This document shows positions 56,413-64,000 of a stretch of DNA of 64,000 nt, in pieces (the first letter of the stretch is position 1; the number at the start of each line of letters is the position of its first letter). The notes under the pieces are model-generated. The model was given only the letters and a program-made list of their open reading frames with translations, had not been told where the DNA came from and did no database searches. Source of the DNA: Microglena sp. YARC (Eukaryota > Chlorophyta > Chlorophyceae > Chlamydomonadales > Chlamydomonadaceae); NCBI GenBank assembly GCA_022414725.1, contig CM039465.1:22111312-22175311 (forward strand), given 5' to 3'. A program made the position numbers and the translations under genes.

Positions 56413-57800
56413 GGCTGAGTTCAGCGGTAAGCAGGATCCAGTGGTGCCTTAGTTTGTTCTTCTTTGTTGTGATGCTCATCTGCACTGACCGATGAGCAGG
56501 GGCCGGCATATCATATGATATTGACCATAGGCGAGTATGATATCCCATAATATCATACAAATTGCATCATATGATATTGTATATAAATGGTAACTTTAGC
56601 CTAGACAGACTGCCGGCATCATATGATATCATATTGCCGTTCCCTACAGATGAGTGGAGTAGCTCTAGGGTGTCTATCCTGGCCAGATGGTGATAATGTT
56701 TACATTTTTCTGGTAATTATTTTGACTGCCGAAGACGGCGAGCAGCCAAATTTCGGGCTGGAGCCACGTAACCAAGTTTAAGTGCAAGTTATACTGGCCA
56801 GTTGAGTGGACGAGCTGTTGCTGGGCTTCATGCAATTCCATGAGCTCTTGATCACGATGACGGCTTGGGTGTGTGCGTGTGTGTGTGTCTGTGTGTGCGT
56901 GTGGTGGTGGTGGGGGGGGGGGATGAATTGAGCGGTGAGTTGGATCCAGTGCTGCCCTAGATGTCTTTCAGTGTTTTGCTTGTTATGCTCAGAAGTCCCC
57001 CTGGACTCCACTACAGTCCGTGGGCTCTCAACCTCAAGGTCAACCTGGTTGTGGGGGATGAATTGAGTGGTGAGCTGGATCCAGTGGTGCCTTAGTGATT
57101 GTTTTTTGTTTTCTTGGTTGCGATACTCATCTGCACTGGCAGATGAGTGCAGTGGCTTTAGTACGGAACTCCATGGGCTCTCTACCACGAGGTCGACCTA
57201 AGGAGGGTGGGGTTGGGGTTGGGGTTGGGGGGGTGAATTGAGTGGTGAGCTGGATCCAGTGGTGCCTTAGTGATTGTTTTTGTTTTCTTGGTTGTGATCC
57301 TCATCTGCAGTGACAGTAGCTAGGTATACCTTATATAATGTTTCGTTTTTTGTGATTTGAAGTGAATCCTAAAATGTGACGGACACACACACACGGACGG
57401 ACATTTTTGACAGGCTAATCCCTCAATCAATTTTTTTGAAAATTTTCAGTAGCTTAGCTGAGTGCAGTAGCTTTAGGGGATCTATATTGGTGGGTCCCTA
57501 TCCTGTCAAAACTCTACGGGCTCTTTACCACGAGGTCGACATTGGGGGGTTGTGTGGGTAATGATATATGTATTGTGTAGCAGCTCTAGGGTGTCTATCC
57601 TGGCCAGATGACGATCATGAGTACATTTTTCCTGGTAATTATTTTGACTGCCGAAGACGGCGAGCAGCCAAATTGCTGACTGGAGCCATGTAACCAAGTT
57701 TCAGTCCAAGTTACTCTGGCCAGCTGAGTGGAAGGGCTGCTGCTGGGCTTCAACAAATTCCATGGGCTCTCGATCACGAGGCCAACCTGGGGGGTTGGGT
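55800..57800 (-). repeat. Eight decaying copies of the last exon's 5' edge
   Basis: Copies of GTGGACCTCGTAATAGAGAG then CCCGTGGAGTTT, many continuing into SSSAQLSSIEPPEPLHSSAS, start near 55970, 56163, 56341, 56855, 57044, 57198, 57541 and 57787. The two nearest keep over 30 codons, and the farthest keep 15-20. Spacers carry CACTGGATCC.GCTAACC and CAAAGAAGAACAAACTAAGG. Confidence 0.9.
56497..56646. mobile_element. hAT-like MITE inserted in the exon-edge array
   Basis: Ends CAGGGGCCGGC and GCCGTTCCCTA; flanks CCGATGAG and CAGATGAG (7 of 8 identical). The interior holds ATCATATGATATTG palindromes. Confidence 0.65.
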
Positions 57801-57814
57801 TGGGTTGGGTTTTT

Positions 57815-57845
<31 letters not shown>

Positions 57846-58203
57846 GGGGGGGAGCGGGGGGGGGAAATTGAGTGGTGAGCTGGACCCAGTGCTGCCTTAG
57901 TGGTTGTCAAAACAATTAATTCAAAATTTGAAAAACTGAATTTAATTATAACAAGCCCAAGGCGCGTTGCAAGCAACGCGGAAACTTGGCGGAGAGTGTT
58001 GGCTATCGGAGCGACAGGTGGCGCCGGAAGCGAGTGCAGCATACCAAAGCCAGGGTGTCAACTCAGTTAGGGCCAGGGTAACGTGCCAACAACCAACCAA
58101 CCGGACAAAGGGGTGTCTTTGTGGGCTCCGTCCACCCACCAGAAGAGGGGGCTCGGCCAAAAAATATGCTCACTATGTCTGACAGTAAGCCACACAATTT
58201 TAC

Positions 58204-58279
58204 CTGGGGGATTTCAAAGTCCAGCCGGCCGTAGTCAACATCCACCGCCTCCAGTCCTCCCTCATCCATGCCAAGATGT
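58204..58279 (-). CDS. Penultimate exon of the unrecognised minus-strand gene
   Basis: Acceptor CGCCTGTAG, donor ATCCCCCAG|GTAAAA; one incoming base, phase 0 at the end, fitting the last exon at 55764. It encodes HLGMDEGGLEAVDVDYGRLD and FEIPQ. A copy of its first 45 nt (HLGMDKEGLKAV) lies at 58385-58440. Upstream exons were not identified. Confidence 0.5.
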
Positions 58280-58384
58280 CTACAGGCGTTTGGTGGTGGT
58301 TTGCTTGGTGGGGGTTTGTTTTGGTGGGGTGTTTGGTGGGGGGGGTTTGGTGGGGGTTTATTGGTGAGGAGGTGGTTGGTGGGA

Positions 58385-58440
58385 CTGCCTTCAGTCCTTC
58401 CTTATCCATGCCAAGATGCCTACAGAGCAACCTTGAGAAG
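58385..58440 (-). repeat. Copy of the 58279 exon 5' edge
   Basis: On the minus strand CTCTGTAGGCATCTTGGCAT then GGATAAGGAAGGACTGAAGG matches the penultimate exon start with its acceptor. Between them lies GTTTGGTGGGG repeat sequence. Confidence 0.7.
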
Positions 58441-58837
58441 TTGCCGTTGTTATCAATGATTGTATGAAGAGATTGGATGAAGTATATTTGGATCAGAATG
58501 CATTGATTTGAATTGATTCTGTTCCTGTCAAAGACGGCGAGCAGCCTTTTTGCGTTTTTCATTTATGATGTCCCGAGGCTCGAGGACTGCTGTGTAGCTG
58601 TTTTCAAACCGCCAAAAAACGACCCACCCACCCCCACCCACCCCACATCCCCACCCCCACCTAGCTGCACCAAGAGATTCACCTCCACTCAAAAAAGCTA
58701 CACCACAAGAATGTACTGCGCTGGTTGTTGTTTGGCCCGAAGTCGCTGACCATTGGATCGACAACCGTGATCTAGCCAGATTTGGCGATCTGGTGATTTT
58801 CCTGTTTTGGCGATCTGGATGGCGAAAAAGCAGGTCA

Positions 58838-58905
58838 AATTAGCTGGTTAGACTGACCTCCCTCACATCTGAGACACCCGTGTTCGATTCTCGCAGGGGA
58901 TGGAT
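58838..58905 (+). ncRNA. Degenerate tRNA-like segment, possibly SINE-derived
   Basis: TTAGCTGGTTAGACTGACC resembles an A box, and CCCGTGTTCGATTCTCGCAG resembles a B box and T loop, about 30 nt apart. No full cloverleaf forms, so it is not called a tRNA gene. Confidence 0.3.
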
Positions 58906-59540
58906 ACGGATGAGTCGCACCTCCATTAACGGAAGGGGGTCTCGCTTACCTCGGAGGGCACTTATTCGCGTTCGGATCTCAGGGTTGTGGACTGTGGACG
59001 CGGTGCTTTCATTTGTCGCTCCCCTCCTGTCCTGTGGACTCAATCTAGGGACCTGGAGCATGTCTACGAATCTCCCCTGGAAATTTTGCCATCTCTGTGC
59101 CTTCTGCAGCTCATTGTGCTTGACAAGGAAATCTGCTGTTCCGCACTAGTACCTGCAGGTTGCGCAGTAGCAACTGTAGCCTCGGGAGTTGCTGCACCTG
59201 CCCCCATGGAACTTCGGGGAGTCAGAGAACTATTAACTTCATTAGCCTTACAGGCCACCCTTCCACACTTCACGGCCACAGCACCAAGTAAAAAAACGAC
59301 ACGCCGAGCCCCAGGGACGACCTCCAGAGACCCACCCAGGGCACACCTACCATTCCCCCCCCCCCCACAGCTTTTATATACAGGAATGCCCTCCACACAA
59401 CCCCGTTATATTTGGTGTTTGTGCCGCGCTGCAGGCACATAGCTTCGTAAGCATTTCTCCTGCTAGCTCCGCTGCAGGCCAGCACCTCTGCATCTGGCTC
59501 CTGATTCTCCTTGCTGGCTCTCACTGGGTTTATTTATATA
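58860..59540. other. Possible coding segments, strand unresolved
   Basis: A minus-strand frame (59064-59396) and a plus-strand frame (58987-59442) are both open over this GC-richer stretch. On the plus strand CCTTCTGCAG|CTCATTGTG...CCTGCAG|GTTGCG could be a 48-nt exon. On the minus strand CTCCGAG|GTAAGC could be a donor. It may hold missing exons of either flanking gene; I cannot decide. Confidence 0.3.
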
Positions 59541-59545
59541 TATAT

Positions 59546-59735
59546 AAAACATTATCCATGAACGCTGTTTCTTACCCTTCGAGATCTTGCAGGTGCAAGT
59601 CCATGTCCCATTGGCATTAAAAAACTCTCTCTATGTATATATATACATACACAAGACATTATCCGCATGAATGCTGTTCCTCACTTCTTCGAGGATCTGG
59701 CAGGGTGCAAGTCCATGTTCCATTTGCGCATTCAA
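59546..59735 (+). repeat. Two copies of the 61454 exon acceptor edge
   Basis: Both repeat ACATTATCC, then TTCGAGATCTTGCAG or TTCGAGGATCTGGCAGG, then GTGCAAGTCCATGT.CCATT before decaying into CTCTCTCT and TATATA. The third, intact copy leads into the exon at 61454. Confidence 0.8.
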
Positions 59736-59797
59736 AAAATATCTCTCTCTCTCTCTCTGTATGTATAATATATATATATATATCCATATATGTATTA

Positions 59798-61361
59798 CTA
59801 GTATACGGTAGCCCGTGTTGCCGAGTGGCCACACAACCTACTCTCACGAAGACCCCCCCCCCCCCACCCCCCCCCCCCCCAATCAAAGTACGGTGCCCGT
59901 TTTTGGCCTTATTTTGGCCACACCTATTTGGGGGCTGGTTACATAATGGTTGACACTTGAGGCCCCCCCCCCCCCCCCCCCCCCCCCCCCATTCACACAC
60001 ACCACCACCACCAAACCATTATCCGCCCCCTCCCCCCTTCCTCCCGTTTGGCCACACCTGTTTTGAGCTTGGGTTGCAAAACGGTTTTTTCTGCAGTGCA
60101 TGCAACTTAAAACATTGACGGACGCATATCCCTTGTTGGTCTCTCTTGTGCACCCACAAGGACACAAACACCACCGCTACTCCCCCCCCCCCCCCCCCCC
60201 AGTTATCTCCGCCCCCACCCCCGCCACACACAAACATATACTCCCTTACTCTTCCTGACATATTTCCTGACTCCATACCTTCCCCCACCCAAGCCATCCC
60301 ACCAGCCCCCACCCTCTCCACTCTCATCCCTCCCTCCCTCCTACAAGCACCACCAGCACACACATACTCCATATCTGCCTCCCTCCACTTCAGCTGTTGG
60401 GCTTTGCCATAGCTGAAAGGCATACGGGACGAAGAGCATCGACAACGTTTGCGCATCATCCGACTCCGCTAAAAGCATCGGGGACCTGCTTCCCTGCCAC
60501 CTCAGCTGTGATCGATAGTCGACCCCACTGAAAAAGCACCGAAACCTGCGCACATTCGCAACTATACATTACTAAAAGCTTCTTCTTAGCGAGCATGTAT
60601 TTTCAGTTCGGCCGAAGAACAAATCCTGTTCACCGCAACTGCTCCGAAGTCAACTCGATCTGAGACTTTCGAAACATCGCTATGTTCATCCATTCAACTT
60701 TGCCGAGCGTGCTCGCTATAGCACAATGCACAGCGACGACATGTTTATCGATGCAGTGCCGCAGTGGAAGAAGTTGCAGTCAAGTTGCTGATTTGAGATG
60801 TTCGGTCAAGTTAGGGCGAGAATTCTCAGCGAGATTTTTCATTCGGTCAACTTTGATGCGTACATTGCTAAGGCACATTGCGGAGCGACATGGTTTTCTC
60901 AATGCAGTGGGAAGAATTTGCAGTCAAGTTAGTGACTATGGGATGGATGCGATTCGGACATTTCTGACAGGTCAGCTGACTCACCACGTCACCTCCCGTT
61001 GTGCGCATTCTGCTGTCGACAGGTCTCTTGACGCAAGGGGAAGGTCTTGCAGAGATGCAGGGGGAAAAGATTGTAGGAAGACCGAACTGTAGCGCGCTAA
61101 TTACCCGAAATCAGGTGGATGAACTCAGGCGGGAAAAGGAGAAATCGTCGGCGGATGCCACAACAGGTAGAAATACGCAGGAGGCGAAGGTTGTATAAAG
61201 CAGAATTCGCAGGAGGCCAATCAGGCAGAAGTTGAATGCAGGAGCGGATCAAAAGCGGGACATTGGCTTGAGCGGGAATTGGCTGGGCGGGAAGTTTCGG
61301 TTAAGTCGGTTACGCGATGACACCCGCCACGACACGACCACGACAACGACCCCGACCATGA
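59798..61361 (-). mobile_element. Helitron-like element 3, inverted relative to element 2
   Basis: Read on the minus strand it begins TCATGGTCGGGGTCG after TATAAAGAAA and ends CCGTATACTAG followed by T. It is related to 14302-15781 along its whole length. It is inserted between the second and third copies of the exon-edge repeat described at 59546-59735. Confidence 0.5.
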
Positions 61362-61453
61362 TTTCTTTATATATATATAGATTATATATGTATATATACA
61401 TACACAAGACATTATCCATGCATGCTGTGTTCTCACCCTTCGAGATCTGGCAG

Positions 61454-61555
61454 GTGCAAGTCCATGTTCCACTTGCATCGGAGAAGTGCATTTTTTGTGA
61501 CATTGTACTGCAGGCAAAGGAGAAGAGTGAAAAATTAAGGCAGGACAGATCTTGA
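61454..61555 (+). CDS. Terminal exon of an unrecognised plus-strand gene
   Basis: Acceptor CGAGATCTGGCAG, phase 0, 33 codons to TGA at 61553-61555. It encodes VQVHVPLASEKCIFCDIVLQ and AKEKSEKLRQDRS. The CIFC could pair with another Cys pair upstream, but no family is recognised. TGTAA at 61816-61820 may be its poly(A) signal. Two decayed copies of its acceptor edge lie 1.8 kb upstream, before the Helitron-like element. Confidence 0.45.
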   Translation: MQVHVPLASEKCIFCDIVLQAKEKSEKLRQDRS

Positions 61556-62039
61556 ATGGGTGGACGTGTACTGCCAAAGGAAGATGAAAAATCACGCGGT
61601 CGCTTTTATTGGGTGGCATTGAGCCGCAGGGGAATGGAAATTCCATGTACCAGGAATTTTTCAACATTTTCAACATTTTCAAAATGTTACCGTCAAAACA
61701 TATCCGTACAGGAAGTACAACACTATACATGTTACACAAAATATCCAGGGGACAGCAGATGCGCATACAACGTCCATGTATAACCACTCTCTCCAATGCC
61801 CTTTAGGGCAAAGCTTGTAAGGGTAAATATGGTGGCTAAAAAACATCTCGCAGTGCTAGGTGGTTTGTGACATTGCGGCATTGTGCTACTGGCACAGTAG
61901 AATGAAAAATCAGGCAACAGTGATTTGATGATGATGATTACATTTTCATGGTGCCCTGCTGGACTCCAAATGTGCCCTGGGCTTGTAATAGTCAAGGGGG
62001 ACTTATGAACATCATGCACAAAGAAGAAAAGAAAAATAA

Positions 62040-62200
62040 TTTGGGTTGAGAATAGCCAATATCTAATAGATAGATGAGCAGGTATATCTAATAGATAGAT
62101 GAGCAGGTATATCTAATAGATAGATGAGCAGGTATATCTAATAGATAGATGAGCAGGTATATCTAATAGATAGATGAGCAGGTATATCTAATAGCCAATA
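62040..62200. repeat. Five to six copies of a 27-bp tandem repeat
   Basis: ATATCTAATAGATAGATGAG followed by CAGGT, repeated almost perfectly. Confidence 0.95.
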
Positions 62201-62204
62201 TCCA

Positions 62205-62345
62205 GGCAAATCAAAAGCAGCCTAGTGCACCTGGAAGCTGACATAATGAGTTTCCCAACACTGCTGAAATGTAGGGGCTTGGCAAAGAGGCTGGCTTAAG
62301 GAAAGAGGCTGTCTGAAGCTACGAAGAATAGCCGAAAAAGAAAAG
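62205..62345. mobile_element. Truncated MITE of the AGCAGCTTC family
   Basis: It keeps the interior (CAGCCTAGTGCACCTGGAAG, CTGACATAATGAG) and a worn right end (GAAGCTACGAAGAATAGCCG then AAAAAGAAAAG). Confidence 0.5.
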
Positions 62346-62825
62346 CTCTGACAGGAAGGATGCAGTACAGAAATGGTGTAGTACAGAATGATGTAATACA
62401 CACATGATGTAGTACGTCTCACTCACCCTCTCCTTCCTTTTGAGGCCTGTCCCAAATGAAAAGCTCCGACAAGAATGAGGTAGTACACAAATGATGTAGT
62501 ACGCCTCACTCACTCTCTCCTTCCTTTTGAGGCCTGTCCCAAATGAAAAGCTCCGACAAGAATGATGTAGTACACAAATGATATAGTACGCCTCACTCAC
62601 TCTCTCCTTCCTTTTGAGGCCTGTCCCAAATGAAAAGCTCCGACAGGAATGATGTAGTACACAAATGATGTAGTACGCCTCACTCACTCTCTCCTTCCTT
62701 TTGAGGCCTGTCCCAAAAGTAAAGCTCCGACATAAATGATGCAGTACAGAAATGAATCAATAATGTAGCACACAAATGATGTAGTGCGCCTCACTCACTC
62801 TCTCCTTCCTTTTGAAGCCTGTCCC
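62345..62825. repeat. Five copies of an 85-90 bp tandem repeat
   Basis: AAAAGCTCCGACAAGAATGA, TGTAGTACACAAATGATGTA, GTACGCCTCACTCACTCTCT, then CCTTCCTTTTGAGGCCTGTC. The repeat starts directly at the MITE end. Confidence 0.95.
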
Positions 62826-64000
62826 ATCATTCCACTTCGTAGAAACCCTAACAACACGCACATGAGACACAATTGAGTCCAGGAAAAGCGTGGGATCGTT
62901 CAAAAATTATGTAAGTATTTCTACGCATTGGAAATCCTGGGAACACACACCTGGGGCACAAGTGAATTCAGGCAAAGCGATTTCAAAGGTCATTCAAGGA
63001 TTATGTCAGAATTCCTACGGGGTGGAAACCCTGGCAACACGCACATGGAACACAAGGGAGTTCAGGCAACATGTAGGCTCATTTATGATTATGGAGGATT
63101 ATTGAAGTATTTCTAAAATGTGGGAAATCCTGGCAACGCACACCTGGGGCACGTGTGGATTCAGGCAACGCGCAAGTATCTTGAAGGATTATTACAGGAT
63201 TTCTACACTGTGGGAATTGTGGCAACATGCAAATGGGACACAAGTGAATTCAGGCAGAGCGTAGGATCATGCACATGGGACACAAGTGAATTCAGGCAGA
63301 GCGTAGGATCATGCACATGGGACACAAGTGAATTCAGGCAAGTGAATTCATGCACATGGGACACAAGTGAATTCAGGCTGAGCGTAGGATCATGCACATG
63401 GGACACAAGTGAATTCAGGCAGAGCGTAGGATCATGCACATGGGACACAAGTGAATTCAGGCAGAGCGTAGGATCATGCACATGGGACACAAGTGAATTC
63501 AGGCAAGTGAATTCATGCACATGGGACACAAGTGAATTCAGGCTGAGCGTAGGATCATGCACATGGGACACAAGTGAATTCAGGCAGAGCGTAGGATCAT
63601 GCACATGGGACACAAGTGAATTCAGGCAGAGCGTAGGATCATGCACATGGGACACAAGTGAATTCAGGCAGAGCGTAGGATCATGCACATGGGACACAAG
63701 TGAATTCAGGCAGAGCGTAGGATCATGCACATGGGACACAAGTGAATTCAGGCAGAGCGTAGGATCATGCACATGGGACACAAGTGAATTCAGGCAAGTG
63801 AATTCATGCACATGGGACACAAGTGAATTCAGGCTGAGCGTAGGATCATGCACATGGGACACAAGTGAATTCAGGCAGAGCGTAGGATCATGCACATGGG
63901 ACACAAGTGAATTCAGGCAAGTGAATTCATGCACATGGGACACAAGTGAATTCAGGCAGAGCGTAGGATCATTCAAGGATTATGTCAGTATTTCTACGCA
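62826..64000. repeat. 42-bp tandem repeat and older related units
   Basis: From 63225 to the window end, GTAGGATCATGCACATGGGA then CACAAGTGAATTCAGGCAGA and GC repeats about 17 times. In several places a shortened CAAGTGAATTCAT variant produces a longer higher-order unit. At 62870-63220 longer, diverged units of about 105 bp share GGAAATCCTGGCAAC and GAATTCAGGCAA. The 257-residue minus frame here is an artefact. Confidence 0.95.

Noticed and set aside
63203..63976. 257-codon minus ORF with NSLVSHVHDPTLC repeats
   Set aside because: The repeat unit of 42 bp is divisible by three, so the frame stays open by arithmetic.

Overview
The window is eukaryotic nuclear DNA with split genes, very long repeat-filled introns and GC-richer coding exons. 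A green alga is the best guess. The grounds are plant-type CCCTAAA telomere-like runs at about 8.46 kb and 17.5-17.8 kb, TGTAA tracts (the usual chlorophyte poly(A) signal) after two stop codons, and a KDM5/plant-JMJ type histone demethylase. A large-genome prasinophyte would fit, but the species is a guess. No operon, rRNA, intact tRNA or CRISPR array was seen.

Layout. (1) 2717-18902, plus strand: a small coiled-coil protein gene of seven exons built from a duplicated three-exon module, with two competing terminal exons. (2) 18903-23857: repeat-rich intergenic DNA. (3) 23858-24151, plus: last exon of an unrecognised gene ending in a Cys-rich motif. (4) 24638-50127, minus: a lysine demethylase of about 2,200 residues reconstructed as 18 exons. 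It has a Cys motif, JmjN, JmjC with its iron and 2-oxoglutarate residues, an eroded C5HC2 finger, AT-hooks, a long acidic/Pro-rich region and EAR-like LxLxL motifs at the end. The exon phases fit at every junction except inside exon 16, where one Pro-rich homopolymer stretch changes frame. (5) 50128-55446: MITE-rich intergenic DNA. (6) 55447-58279, minus: the last two exons of an unrecognised gene. (7) 61454-61555, plus: a terminal exon of another unrecognised gene. (8) 62-64 kb: tandem repeats.

The most striking observation concerns the introns. In all the genes seen here, introns are largely made of tandem, decaying copies of the edge of the neighbouring exon, including its splice site and 20-150 nt of coding sequence. 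Examples: ten copies of an acceptor plus exon start at 25.4-26.3 kb, five copies of a JmjC catalytic exon at 39.5-40.5 kb, a 190-bp exon-start array at 33.7-34.9 kb, and eight copies of an exon start at 55.8-57.8 kb. In one intron (33677-35527) the first 21 nt of the intron equal the first 21 nt of the next exon, the footprint expected when an AGGT-containing coding segment is duplicated and becomes an intron. These arrays look like a continuing process that makes and lengthens introns.

Mobile DNA includes three Helitron-like elements (two tandem at 12.06-15.78 kb, one inverted at 59.8-61.4 kb), a tiny TRIM/SMART-like LTR element with 69-bp LTRs and a 5-bp target duplication inside one of them, a 648-bp TIR element with a 6-bp target duplication, hAT-like MITEs with 8-bp target duplications, and at least nine copies of a 190-bp MITE family. 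All coordinates were read by eye; exon calls rest on splice consensus, phase and family similarity recalled from memory.
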